Assembly (NCBI RefSeq): GCF_000213175.1
Contig: NW_009799179.1
Coordinates: 7,797,981 to 7,861,980, forward strand
Direction: 5' to 3'
Source of the DNA: Neurospora tetrasperma FGSC 2508
Taxonomy: Eukaryota; Ascomycota; Sordariomycetes; Sordariales; Sordariaceae
DNA: 64,000 nt
Positions 35,397 to 47,255 of the stretch are shown here, in pieces (the first letter of the stretch is position 1; each line of letters starts with the position of its first letter). The notes under the pieces are model-generated. The model saw nothing but the letters and a program-made list of their open reading frames with translations. It searched no databases and was not told the origin of the DNA. The position numbers were made by a program, and so were the translations under genes.

Positions 35397-36160
35397 ATGT
35401 CATCATCAACATTACCACCACCACCACCATCAACCTCGCAGCCGCTCTCCCTAGCAGCCGCCGCCTCCTTCCTCGCCGAAAAAGCCCGCTCCACCTCCCA
35501 ACTAATCGACAAGACCCTTCTTCCACCTCCATCCAGACCCATTACCGACCCTTGGAACCCCTACCCTTCCAACCCCTCCCTGACCAGGCTGACCAAGCTC
35601 TCAGCCAAGCTCCTCCAATTCAACCAGCACGCCAACACGCTCGGTGACTGTCTGACCAGCGCGGCTAGTGCCGGCGTAGCTGACGAGCTGGCCAGCACGC
35701 TGGACAAGGCGCTGACGAGGTGTGATCAGGGCGTGGAGGTGGTTAGCGGGCAGGTGGAGTGGCTGGGGAGGGACGACGTAGGTACGGATGTGTTGCAGCT
35801 CAATCAGCCGGGGACGGGGAAAGGGAAAACGGAGGTTGATGGACAGGTGATGGAGGAGTATGCGGACTTGTTGATTGCCTACTCAAGATTGTTCATCTTT
35901 GGGTCGCAGATTGTCATGTGAGTGTGAACCTGGCTACCTGGCTGGCTGGCTTTGAGTGAGGAGGAGGAGGAGTGATAACTGCCTTTTTGTGTGTGTGATG
36001 TGATGTGATGTGCACGGCTAACAGTGGAAACAAAAACAGTTTGGACAAAAACGAGCAAGCGGAGTGGATGGCTAAGGCGGATGTTGACAAGATGATCAAC
36101 AGGGCTGAAGAGTCGGCGAAAAAGGTGTTGCTTGGGAAGAGCATCCTTAGGCAGCTGTAA
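35397..36160 (+). CDS. Unrecognised helical protein (218 aa)
   Basis: Two exons, 35397-35917 and 36025-36160. The intron (donor GTGAGT, branch GGCTAAC, acceptor ACAG) joins SQIVI to GNKNSLDKNEQ. The chosen ATG gives MSSSTLPPPPPSTSQ; an in-frame ATG at 35370 would add nine residues (MDKQKSTKK). The N-terminus is Pro/Ser-rich and the rest looks alpha-helical (AEKARSTSQLIDKTLL; LTRLTKLSAKLLQFNQHANTLGDCLTSAASAGVADELASTLDKAL), with a charged C-terminal helix ending in ILRQL. No signal peptide, membrane segment or known motif is visible. It may be a subunit of a coiled-coil complex; that is a guess from helical content. Splice phase and the sense of both exons make it a real gene. Confidence 0.75.
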
Positions 36161-36631
36161 TGGTTGCCTAACTTGCTTTTCATGGGGCTTTCTTGGGGAT
36201 ATGTGCGACAGTGTGAGCCCATCAAGAGGTTTTTTTTTTTTTCTTGGGATTTCTTTTTTCTTTCGAATTGGAAACAACTATCAGGAAGTTCATCACTGAG
36301 ATGGTCGAATGCATTGTTTTTGGGGAATCGGATACGTGAGGGGGGGCAATCTGGGTTGTCGTGCTTGTGTGACGACAAGCAGTGAACGGAAGCAATCACA
36401 TGAGGGCGAAAAAAAATAAAAAGGTCACTTTGGCATGGAATGTATTGATAGCATTATATAGCCACGACAGCGTTCGTTCTAGGAGCAAATGAGGCTGGTA
36501 GGTAGGTAGGGACGTTCTTGATATCCAGATCTTTCCACCCAGATTCCTCACGCCAGTCTACTAACCAAGCTCAGTCGTGTTCTAATAGTTTTCCGCCTTT
36601 GAATTCCAGCTAACATAGAGAGAGGTAAACA
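36161..36631. other. Short intergenic region
   Basis: No gene seen. It contains T-runs (about 36230-36245) after the preceding gene and a GGTAGGTAGGTAGGG repeat (about 36497-36511). Confidence 0.5.
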
Positions 36632-39104
36632 ATGGCCGATCCTCCTCCCGATCCTCCCGAGCCTCAATTCCAACGCATCATCAAAGATCCTCCTCTGCCT
36701 CCCTTCCATGTCTACGCTATTGCCCGCCTTGCTGGCCGCTACCGCTGTCTGGGAGGTGTCTGTTGCCCAAGCCCATACGAAGCCACGTCGAAAGAGTCCA
36801 TCGTCTTGTTCCTACGAAGAACTTTCTCGGACGCGTCAAACCGTATCCCCCTGGTTCTTGAACTAGAGCTCGGTTCAGACTTTTATGCCTGCCGCCGTGC
36901 CGGTCCTCCCGCGCACAGCCCACCGTCAGCAGCAGAAGAAGAAGAAGAAAAGCCGTGCTTCCCTTTTATACACACATGCCTATGCGTCGGCTCGGCGTCG
37001 CTCATGGAAGACGCGCGTTATCAGGGATGGAACCATTTTGGAGAGAGTGTTTTTCCCTTGTCTGCTGATGAGATCCTGGGTAATTGTCCTGTGGGTTGTT
37101 GTTATCGCTCAGAGTTACTGCCCGAGGACGCCGCCGTCACTGGCATGTCGGTCATTTTTGTTGATGTGACTGATCCAAGCGACATCAGACATCGCTTTGG
37201 GAAATGGGAACCAGACTTGGATCCAGAATCGGGATCAACAAAGCTTGAGCACCTGGTGACTGGGTGGTCGTTGCCTCGATGGTCTGGTGACGGGATGAAT
37301 AACGGGCTCTTCACTGAAGAGGAAAGACACGAGCTAGCATTTGCTTCCAGGATAGAGCTTGGGGCGTTTATAGGTGAGTGGGAATTTCATTCTAATATTA
37401 GTCACCATATCATATCATAAAACGCTTCTGATCATCACCGTGCTCACATCACACTTGTCAACAGAGACTTGGCCAGGGGTAATCTGGGATTTTGATCCCT
37501 CGCAACAACCGGTCAGATTGCCCCCGGACAGGCTGGCTTATGCCCAAAGACGTGAAGAGTGGACAATGGATCCTATGGTAGCAACCATGGCCCAGGTGAC
37601 TTGGGGGGAACTGATCAAGTACGAAGCACCTCTGCCTATAGGCCGACGTGCAGCAACTCGTTCGCATTTTCGATCTGAAATGAAGAAGCAAAAGGGTAAA
37701 GTGGTGGCATGGAAGGACGCCGTTCAGCTTCTGAGATGGGTATACCGTGATGAAAGCTTTCTGGACTGGGCCTGCTTTACTGGTCTTACAGCACGTGTTC
37801 TGCGGTTGGTGCTCGAAAAAGACCCCTTAGCCGGCGGTAGCCCACTTTCAAGTGCTCGGGTCCTGACTCTTTGTCCTGACTGGGAAAAGGAGGAGCCCAA
37901 GGCGATTGCGGAAGCTATATGCTCCCCCACAGGCGTTCGGTTTTGCGATATTTATATCATGACACTACCCGAGCAAGCTGCGTCAATGGAAATCTGTCGA
38001 AAAACCAGTCAGCTCTTTCAGTATCTGGCGGAAAACGAACGCTGTCCAATAGGGAAGATGTTGCTGACTGGAACGTATAGCACGAGTCTGCACGAAAGAT
38101 TCTGGCTTCCTCAACCCAGCAGTCTCTCAGTGACTCGACGATCTCCAGTGTTACAGTTTCTCCTCCACAACCGGGAATGCTCTCCTGATGGCGCCACTGG
38201 CATTATCTCGAATACCTTCCAGTCCTACTATCTCAGAGATGCTTGTCTGACCCCCATCAAGCTCGTCAACGGCCTACTTGATTTCATCTACCACACCCAT
38301 TGGACCCCTTACGACGGTGAACTTGGGCCACCGTGGGGAGACGGTCTTCGATTTTGTATGTGTCTTTCCCGAGCCTCGTCAACCTTTGACCAAGACCATG
38401 AACGCCCTCAAATTCAAATCAGCCCTCTCCCCGCAGAGGCCTACGCCATTGCCCGTGCAACTCCCGCCTTCCGAGTACACCCCGAGAGATACTGTCAAAG
38501 TCAGAGTGAGCCACATCCACGTTACTATTCTCAGCTCCGCGATATAGACCACGACCATTGGACCCTGATTCTTGTCCAGGAGAGACACAATGCGGTCCAA
38601 GAGAGACTCATGCCAGACGGGTCGACCATCATGCTTCCTTCGCTGAGACTCCAGTTCAGCTACTGCTTCGTCCGATCGTCCAAGCCCGAAGCCAGATTCT
38701 CACTTGTTGCCGAACGCTGTCGCCCGGCAGATTATGTTCGAGGAGACATGAGGTGGATCGGAGAATGCCCGCTAAGCTGGCTGGACCTTGAGACGACGGA
38801 CTTGGAGGGCTTCCTCTTGGACACTATGGGTCCAGGAGTAGATGTTGAAAAGCTGGATGCCCGAATCGAATATTACGATGAGAGATCTGCATGGGCGTTG
38901 GGGACTAGGGGCGACGTACGGCAAGATGACATTTGGCTGGAATTGGAAGTGATGGATGCCCAAGGAGCCAGAGCCGCGTTGAAGCGTCATTCGAAAAATG
39001 TGAAGGTAACGACTGAGGATATGGAAAGGATGAGAGATCGGTATAGGGATAGGGCGTGGGTTTTGGGGGCCGAGGGGGGGAACCAAGGAATGGATGGGGT
39101 ATGA
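36632..39104 (+). CDS. Unrecognised large protein (793 aa)
   Basis: Two exons, 36632-37373 and 37465-39104. The intron (donor GTGAGT, acceptor CAACAG) joins LGAFI to ETWPGVIWDFD in phase. The protein starts MADPPPDPPEPQFQRII and includes an acidic run (AAEEEEEKP) near residue 105. Cys- and Trp-containing stretches look globular (RYRCLGGVCCPSPYEA; ILGNCPVGCCYRSELLP; RWIGECPLSWLDLETTDLEG). The C-terminal 60 residues are charged and helical. No signal peptide or membrane segment is seen, and I recognise no catalytic motif or named domain. The next intact gene downstream, an F-box-like protein, is also of lineage-restricted appearance, with a broken frame between them, so this area seems to be accessory sequence. 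Two long in-phase exons with an orthodox intron make the gene itself solid. Confidence 0.8.
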
Positions 39105-40126
39105 CCGAGGTCGGTAAATTGGGTTAGGAGACATAGCCAAGCTGTGGAAATCAACCTGTGATGCAACATTGGATGGAGTGGCGATGTAGGGAATATGCCC
39201 GTCGTTTCACTAGAGGCGTAGATGTTGGCCCGGCCACTTTGTTTGCATGATGAATGACTGGCATTTTTGATGCAAATCGAATCCTGCTGGTGTGGAAAGT
39301 CAAAATGGACAATGACTGAGAAGCCCAAGAGAAGTGCCGAAAAATGCTGCCCGTCGTTTTCCGTGAACAGAGAACCAAAGCCAAGACTAGCTCCTGCCAT
39401 GTTCACAAAGGCCTTCATCCAGACACCGCAACGTTCCTACCCCTGGCATGCTGCAGATGTTTTGGTCACTCCTTCCCCCTTTCTCTCTGTGTGTGCCCTC
39501 GAAGTTCCAGAAAAAAAGAAGTCAAAAAGCTCAGCCACCCATTGTCAGGGTGAATCCCCGAGCCAAGCTGCGGCCTACAAAAGACTGTACCACAGTACCG
39601 CGTATCTGGGTGATGTTTTCTGGCCACTGCACATCATGCTGCTTGGCTACGCGCATGGTAAACGGGTACAAGTGTTGTTGGCATGCATGAGCTGGGACCT
39701 CGCCAGTATGTGGTCTGGGTCCCAGGCTTCTGTTGCTGCCCCTCTGAAATTCAATCTGAATACTTGCCAGTGCCGATGGGTGCCGGTGCCGGTACCCTGG
39801 AATCAGTACTCTGCAGCTCATGCCTGGTCTGTGGCAGTTCTTTCAAGTTTGCTACCAAATCCAGTCTTGATGCAAGTTGCTCCTGCACTTCATTCTTGCT
39901 ACTTCTGGAAATTGGCAAGAGCGTCAACACCCCTTCTTATTGCAAAAGCTAACGAGAATTGCTGGATGCCATCCGTAAGAGATTTATCAAGAAATTGCAA
40001 TGGAGGCAATTAGATATCTTCTTTTAGCGAGGAGCATTTGATAAATTCGTTGTGTTTTGTTATCAACATCGACTTTTCTTTCGGACATACGGGAAGCAAT
40101 GAAAGCGGTGAGTCACCCAGACTTGC
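39105..40126. other. Intergenic region with an unconvincing 248-codon frame
   Basis: A plus-strand frame at 39267-40013 is open for 248 codons (start MMQIESCWCGK). It shows no family motif, no signal peptide and a composition rich in Cys, Trp, Ser and His that looks non-coding. I leave it uncalled. Otherwise nothing recognisable. Confidence 0.4.
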
Positions 40127-40551
40127 ATGCCTCGGAAGGCTTTGATTCTTGGAGACCCCAGGATGGATCGGTACTCGGTCGTAATGCCCGACGCGCCCTT
40201 TGATTCTGCCTACATTGACACCACGCGCACGCACGGGAGGCCCATTGGGTATTCCAGGTTGGACCCAGAACATACCAAGGTGACCGAGGGCATGTTCATC
40301 GATACCCAGAAGACAGCCGTTGACCTGATGACAGTGACTCGTATTGGACAATGTCTCTATGAGGGCTTTGGGTAATCTTTGGGTTCTACTACATTGAGAA
40401 CGATGCCTTCCCATCTGCAAAGCCAGATAACCCAGAGGACAAGGAATTCGCGATCATCAAGCCACTCAGCAAATCCCCTGAACCCCGACCGAAGAACATT
40501 TCAGAGACAGCTCACGCTGTCTTGATGTTGGTCTGGAATGACGACAAATGA
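40127..40551 (+). pseudogene. Broken gene fragment with a short duplication at the break
   Basis: Two gene-like pieces lie end to end in different frames. The first (40127-40375) reads MPRKALILGDPRMDRYSVV... to IGQCLYEGFG and stops at TAA. The second (from about 40378 to the TGA at 40551) reads FGFYYIENDAFPSAKPDNPEDKEF... to MLVWNDDK. At the junction the 7-mer CTTTGGG occurs twice (40366-40372 and 40377-40383) separated by TAAT. One repeat plus TAAT is an 11-base insertion that accounts for both the frame change and the stop. This looks like a small duplication or an excision footprint. I do not recognise the protein family, and the 5' end of the gene is not evident, so it is probably a partial relic. 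Confidence 0.5.
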
Positions 40552-40926
40552 TCATTATCCCGAGTTAGCCACGGCATCAAAGTTGACTTGGCCTTCGGGA
40601 TCCAATGGGGAATGGATGGTTGTTTTATCTCAATCCATCCAACATCTGCATGCTATCCTCACCGTATGCACCAAGTTTGGTGATATTTCCACGTTTAACT
40701 TGCTCATCCTGATGCACACTATTGTGTAGCCAGAGCTTCCTTGCTTCTGGTACCCTTAATTCCGAGCATGATTGCGAGTGACGGCCCGCTTGAAGAGAAG
40801 GTGAACCTTTCCAGCCACCGGTCCTACATAACTGAATGGGTCCCCATGCCGGAAGCACAACTTCTTTCTACTTTGTGGCCTGCAAGCTCTAGCCATCCTC
40901 TCGAGACACTTCAACCATTCTTCATC
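40552..40926. other. Spacer before the F-box-like gene
   Basis: No supported gene; probably promoter of the gene starting at 40927. Confidence 0.5.
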
Positions 40927-42943
40927 ATGGCGAAACCCACAATCTTGAAGATTCCCGAAGAAGTCCTAGAAGCTATTCTCAAGGAGTGCCGCACTTGGTA
41001 TCACCCTTCTGTGAAGAACAAGGACGCCGCACCCATCGACTTCGGCACTTACTCGGATTTCCACTTGCGATTGGATTATGTCAAATACCTACCAGTGTTA
41101 TTGACTTGCCGGACCTTTCTTCGTATCGCATCACCATTAGCTTACGAATGTGTAAGCTTGGTTAGCCCTGTTCTCCATGGACAGAAAAGGCGCCCATCGT
41201 TTCCAGAATATTACACCATGTTACCCAGAAGGGATAGTGGACGTGTCTACTCGTCGCTTTCAGACCAGCTCCATATCACCATCATCAACCTTTCACCACA
41301 GGGCATTGAACGGTCGCTAACGACGCTCACATGTCAATCTCGGCCCAAGATAGCAGGGAGTTGCAGAGCACTGAGCATCGACCCGAGATTGCCAGTAACG
41401 TAAGTTAAAGTAGTGTACTCGAAGGCCGCTTGCTCAGGTGACTAATTATCGACGCTAGCAGTCCTTCTCAGACGCTGGTGTTGTCAAAAGTGTACTCTGA
41501 GGATACGCTAGCCAGTCTCACCACGGTTCGCTCACTCGATTATACCTTAGCCTCGCCGTCCGGCGTGTTCGATCTGTCCCATGTCGATTGGACAACGGAT
41601 GATTCGGTTCAATGGCAACTCAAGTTCTTTCAAAATGCTGTTACCCATCTGCCACGGGTGAAAAGACTCAGACTTGCTTTTGTCCGCGAAAGGCTCTGTC
41701 CATCCATCTGGAATGGTCTGGTTGAATTGCTTGCCCAGGTCAACGATCTGCAAGTTATGTGTCTCTCCCACATGCGTTCTCTAACTGAACAACGCGGACC
41801 TCATGCCGCACCTGGGAACCCATTTGCAGATGAGGTGCTACAGGCAAGTACACACACCCCGGCTTCGGGACCATGCCATTGTGTCTTCCATTGTCACTAC
41901 CCCCTACTAACAAGCCACAGAGTCCAAAACACACCGCACGATTCACAACACTCATTTTGAACAACTACGGGCGATGTTACAAAACCCTTGAGTATCTCAT
42001 CCGATGGCCACGCAGACTCGAGCATTTTTCTTTCACGCTGCGATTTGGCTTGGAATCCTTGTACTTGAATGATATCCACATGCGCGACGGTCCTATGGCC
42101 GGCCAGATCGTTCAGAAGTTACATGACATGCTCGAACCTCATCGGACTACGCTGAAGAGCTTACGAATAGGGCTCGCGTTGACACCGGTTGCGTTTGCAA
42201 TGGCGTACATGCCTGGGCTTGACTATCCCGCTGGGGCCAATTTCGGATTGGACCACGGCATCATACCAGACTTTCGAGACTATCGAAACCTACAGCACCT
42301 CCACATTGCGTCCATCTTTACTGGTCATCAGGATTTCTGCGACCGGTGGAGATTTAGAAGTGAATCCCGCGACTTGGACGAGTTACACCGGGATGTAGAC
42401 CGACTTCTCGCTCCGACTCTATATCGCATCACTCTGGATGTCGGCTGCGAGTTCTCTCTGCGGCACTGCCCTTGCTTCCCCCTTGACATAAAGGACCAGC
42501 CAGTCTGCGACCTCCTCTGTCCTCTCGATCAGGACCTTTTTGCCTTTCTCATCACTCTCGCCCGGCGCGCCAAGTATCGGAGGGCTCGGCTTTGTCAAAT
42601 CCACGTCAACTACTGTGTCAGGCCTTTTGCTCTTCCCATGCCCGTCTCCGATCTTCCAGAAGGGTTCGATCGGGAATGGATTCCTCAGTATCACTATTTC
42701 GATCCGTGGGAATGGCTCGAAAGAGTCAAAAGGAGAGTGGAGAGGCTCGGCATCCTGTTCACCTACAATGGTCTGGAACCTGTATGCGGCGTGCCTCGAA
42801 CGCATATCCCGATCCCCGAAATACCTTTCGATATGTCGGTGGCGGAATGGTTGCAGCTTTGCAGACAGCATCATTTACAGCTATTCAACTACGAGGATGA
42901 GATGTGTTCGGAGCACGTCTGGACGGTGGTCAAGAGCGGCTGA
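40927..42943 (+). CDS. F-box-like protein with a GC-AG intron
   Basis: Three exons, 40927-41399, 41462-41843 and 41921-42943, give 625 residues. The N-terminus ILKIPEEVLEAILKECRTWY, with LLTCRTFLRIASPLAYECVSLV about 50 residues later, fits an F-box-like helix set. F-box proteins recruit substrates to SCF ubiquitin ligases. The remainder has loosely repeated Leu-rich stretches (LPRVKRLRLAFVRERL; WPRRLEHFSFTLRFGLESLYL; RNLQHLHIASIF), compatible with a degenerate leucine-rich-repeat substrate-binding part. Intron 1 is GT-AG (GTAAGT). Intron 2 has a GCAAGT donor, branch CTACTAAC and acceptor CCACAG. Only the GC donor keeps phase, as the nearby GT at 41848 does not. The C-terminal region (PFDMSVAEWLQLCRQHHLQLFNYEDEM) is well formed. 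The F-box call rests on pattern, not search. Confidence 0.72.
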
Positions 42944-43940
42944 AAAAATTGCTGCTGCTGCTGCTGCCTTGGCCTAAAGGCTGAAGGAGGAGGAGGAGGT
43001 CGAGAGAGAGAAGATTGCTCCGCGAGGGGACCGCATATTGTCTGCATTGTTGCAGCAAGAGTGTTGAGGAACATATGTTGGTATGACGCAAGTTTGTAAA
43101 CCGAGAGTTTGGTTAGATGAGACAAAGACAGGAAAGGAAACGACAACAAGGAATTATCGGAAGAATACCTAAGAATCACAAGGAGTTGGATGGATGTATG
43201 GGCTGGAGTTTACGCTTGATTTTGTACTTGGCATAGCGAAAGGTTTCCTTTATCATGATCGAATCTGCATCATAGGTATTTTGCCAGAGCAAAGGGTCAT
43301 AAGATTGAACCGACCATAGATAGTCCAATATCACACAGTTTGCTCTGGAAGGGCCGTTATGGAACGGTGATAATCCTCGGTGTTGATTGGAAGTACGTCG
43401 GCTAGAGTCTATAAGCGATTCTATCTTACTCGGATGGTATTCTATCTTACTCGGATGGTATTCTATCTTACTCGGAGGGTATTCTGTCTTACTCGGATGG
43501 TATAAGAAAAGACGTACGGATGCGTTCACTAGTGTACCGGATGTGTAGAAGATCGTAACGTGTCTGGTCATATTCACCTTTCGCCAGGTCGCCAAAATGC
43601 CACTTCCCTTGCCCTGCTGTTATCCACCGAGCGGGGATCGAGGGCAGTTGCGGCACGGGGAACGAGCTGAACGTCCCTATCGAACGGCGCCGGAGTGGAG
43701 CCGAGGAGATTCCATCACTCACGATTTCTCAGCTAGGTACATGATGACATAGGAATACTAGAGTTACATTACAATTCACTACTTGCCCATTAAATTGCAA
43801 GACATTGCTCGGACAATAACAACAGGCAGACATAGCCAAGTCCCATGAAAGTGTAACCCATCACCCCATCCGGCCCATTATTACCCACCTCCACCTTACC
43901 TCTACCTCTACTACCCTTCCGTAGAGGTACCTTGGTTGAT
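42944..43940. other. Convergent intergenic region with a tandem repeat
   Basis: Lies between the 3' ends of the F-box-like gene and the PTH11-like gene. It contains the 21-base tandem repeat listed separately. A minus-strand frame runs over this repeat, but I see no other evidence of a gene. Confidence 0.5.
43417..43502. repeat. 21-base tandem repeat (minisatellite), about four copies
   Basis: Four tandem copies of a unit reading TATCTTACTCGGATGGTATTC, with single-base differences (GGAGGG for GGATGG in one copy, CTGTC for CTATC in another). The unit is a multiple of three, so one minus-strand frame stays open through it (PSKIEYH repeats). It sits in non-coding sequence between two convergent genes. 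Confidence 0.9.
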
Positions 43941-45670
43941 CTATCGCTGATCATAAGTAACACTAAACTGCGTAGTCATCTGAATCCCGCCACCCGGTCT
44001 GCCTTCCCCTCCCACCTGGTTCATCCTATCTGCTGATCGATCCCTGTCTCTCAACCCTATGCCCAGCCTTGAGTTTGATCTCGACATCGTCGTCGCCGCC
44101 GACACAGAAGACACATGAAGAATGGTATCTTCGCTAGTCGCATCCCCCGTCGTCGTCACCATCACCATCTTATCATCATCTTCTGTCGACACCCTATCCC
44201 GTTGATAAACAGTCGTCACTCTGCCCACATCCGTCGTCGACGATATCTTTCTCTCCACATCATCATCATCATCATCATCATCAGACGAAACAGACCCCGA
44301 AGCTGACGGGCGGCGGTGGCGGTGGCGGCGTCCAGAAGACCCCGTGGTGCTGCTGTATTTCCTGTCCATCTCAACAAACATGCCGCCCCCCTGATGCTGA
44401 TGGCGCGGCGATCTGCTGAGACCGATACCACCAACACCAACACCGGCTTCGATGGCGACGTCGTGCTGATGCGGACCTTGCCAGCTTCGTAGCTCGGATT
44501 GGGAAGAGATCTCCCGGTGGCCAATGTCCCCTTCGGGACCGGTGCGTTGTTGTTCGCGCCGGGAGATGGCAAAGTATTTGGGGAAGAGGTAGGCGAGTGG
44601 GAGGCGGCAGACGGGCAGGCAGGCGCAGATGATGGCCATGTTTTGCTCGATGATGGTCCAGATTGAGGAGTCGAGGTCGTCTTTCGAAAGTCAGTTCAGT
44701 TATTTTGCAAAACCAAAAAAAAAAAAAAAAGAAAAAAAAAAAAAAGATAGGGGTTGAACAAAAAGGATAAACGAGAGAAAGAAAACATACAAGTCGTATC
44801 AGGCGTCTTCGTCGAAAAAGTCAAGGTCTGCATCCTCAAAATACTCGTAATCGTCGTGAAGAAACCAAGAGCAAACATGAGCACCACCGCCACCTTCTGC
44901 GTCTTGCGGAGGTGCGACGTGAAGATGGGGTACATGGGCAGCGCCAGAATGAGGATATCCGTGCTGATGCTGAAGCCGGCGTTGGCGTACCAGTTGACCG
45001 TGATGTCGACGCAGGTTCCAGGAATGGATTTGTCCCAGGCGCGAGCGACGGGCGTGCATTGCCAAACGGAGGCGCCAAAGGTGGCGATCATGTAGGCGAT
45101 GATGATGCCTATGAGGATGTAGCAGGCAATGCGGAACCATCGTTGGACGAAGATGCGCAGGTAGAGGAGCAGGATGGAGGTTTTGGTGAGGTTGATGGTG
45201 ATTTTGTAAAAGGCTTGGGCTACGTAAAAGAGCTGGATGGTTGCAGGACGTGTTAGTGAGATGGTTTTTTTTGGGGGTGAAGAATTGGATTTTTTTATTT
45301 TTTTTTCATACCTTCAAAGTCATGAGTTTATTCTCCCTCGAGAGGTTTCGGATATGTTGGCCGAATCCATAGGCACATGAGGCTATCATGAGTGCCGAAA
45401 CCACAGTAGCAAAGACCTGTTGATAGTGTTAGACCAAACTAGCCTCTGCAATTCATCGACATCTCTCCAGTCCCGAAACCAAGATCAACGAACCCATGAT
45501 AGCAAAATCGTATAGTCATCCCATCCTAGGCCCTTCCATGACGCTGGCTTGAACCGAGCCCATAGCCTAATACCGATCAAGAATAGAGTAACAAAAAAGA
45601 GGACGATAGCCGGAGTCTCGATGGAGTGCGCCCTGTTGTCGCCGGGCTTGTTCCCGGGGACCCTGATCAT
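43941..45670 (-). CDS. PTH11-like (fungal rhodopsin-like) integral membrane protein
   Basis: Four exons on the minus strand, 45670-45494, 45416-45312, 45232-44791 and 44680-43941, give 487 residues. The exon joins restore WDDYTILLSWVFATVVSALM, MTLKLFYVAQAFYKITINLTKTSILLLYLRIF and PDTTYDLDSSIWTIIEQNMAIICACLP. These are hallmark segments of the fungal PTH11-type/rhodopsin-domain family: seven membrane spans, a GWDDYTI motif, the KTSILLLYLRIF helix and an IWT-IIE-N-AIICAC helix. Family members are surface receptors, PTH11 itself being needed for host-surface sensing in Magnaporthe. The N-terminus is short and extracellular-facing by family model. The C-terminal tail (about 200 residues) is cytosolic, Ser-rich and contains an eight-Asp run from a TCATCA microsatellite. 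Intron 3 carries a long pyrimidine tract (A-runs on the plus strand, 44713-44747). Confidence 0.9.
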
Positions 45671-47255
45671 CTTTTGACAAGGCGACCCTGCCGTGGTTAA
45701 GTCGTGGAGAAGAGCGGAGTGGGGTCTTAGGAAGAAGATGGGCGTGCAAGCTGGAGAGTATCCATAATACTATATTTCTTGCGGGAGGCGATCAAGACCT
45801 TCAAGAAGTCAAGACCAGCCAGGTGTGTGGATGGGTGGTCCATGGCCGGTAAATACCTATCCCGATTCTTGATCAATGGCGGAAAAAAGAAAGCAAAGTT
45901 GTACCATAGTCAAAAGCAGACTATCTTACTTGTTCCTATATCTCCTACCTTGTTTAGAAGTCCAATGGCTGGTAGTGTGGTATTATGTGGTAGGTTGATG
46001 CAGTGTGAGTAGTGCAAAGTCAAGCTGATGCGCATGTCTTTGAAGCTGCGAGACATTGACTGGCTGACGGACTGTGACTGGCCGTCGAAGCTGTTTTTCT
46101 TTCTTTCTTTCTTGACAAACGCAAGGGAAACAAAGGTCTTGTCGTAGTCGCTTAGAAGACTGGCAAGCCAGGCCATTCCCACAGTGCTTCCCAGACGAGA
46201 TTTGATGCTACTCTGGTGCAGCAAATGCCCTGTCTCCTGCGTCCAAGCACTGTCTAGATTAGGTGCGATGGCCGATCCGGTAGGTTAAACCGAAAGAGCC
46301 GCCGGGGTTGTGGGACGGAACTTTTTCGGATGGCTTGTCGGCGCGGCTCAAAAGACTGTGTCGTTGTGTGGTTTTGCGTCGATGCCTTTGAAATGCAGGT
46401 ACGTAAGTAATTTTTAATGATCTACCTGCGCCGCCAATATGTATCAAGATTATCGTATGTATTGACTCTGGAAACACGAAGGCCATTTGGGATGCCCACC
46501 TGCCGCACCCGGAGCCACGCAACCCAGCTGCAGGCCGGGAACGGGGTATCGACATGTTGGGAAGGTGAAAAGCAGAAAATTGCCAGAATGAGCTGTTTGA
46601 ATGATCGGGTTAATTGCGGTTCAATGCCCCAAGCGTCAATAGAATGCCACCTACCTATAGTCCTCGGTCGTCGTCATGTATATCGAAGCCGTCCTATCTT
46701 GTCCCTGACCATCTAGGTTACATATATACCGCGTGTTGTGGTATCTCCACCCCCACCCAACTGCCACAACCGAGGACTGGCATTGCTTCCTTGCCAATAC
46801 CCATCACCACTACTTTGTGCACGGGCGTACGTAAATGGGTAACATGGCGAGCTCGCCCAGCCTCCTAACATGTATGTAATCTTCCGCAACCGACGGTGTG
46901 CTTCGTGAAGATTCTGACTTTCCCGTCCGAGCGGTCGGTCGGTCGGTCGGTGGAATGCGCCATCCCCAAGACTTATAGTAATTACGAGGTAACATTTGGT
47001 ACCAAAAATCTCGCAATCTTCACTGTCGAAGTATCTCCTTTGCTCGGGCATACCGCTCCTTGGATGGAAGGTGAAGAAAGGCCGCAGCCGAATATCCGAT
47101 TGCGACCTTATATACCACCCGGATCCCACCACCAAGTAACAGCAATGTAAAGGTGATGAGCCCCCAAGCCAAACCAGATCTTCACCTGGCTTGGTATCAC
47201 ATCACACCCGCTGCACCCACACCATCACACAGACCCAGACGCCGGAGCAACCATC
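45671..47255. other. Divergent promoter region
   Basis: Between the divergent PTH11-like and hydrolase genes. No gene is supported. It contains a CTTT microsatellite (about 46095-46112), a GGTCGGTCGGTCGGT repeat (about 46932-46950) and a TATATA element (about 47109) that suits the hydrolase start at 47256. Confidence 0.5.

Noticed and set aside
39267-40013. 248-codon plus-strand frame
   Set aside because: Length is tempting, but it lacks any family motif, and other frames of similar composition overlap it.
43176-43595. 139-codon minus-strand frame over the 21-base repeat
   Set aside because: It is open mainly because the repeat unit is a multiple of three; no other gene evidence.
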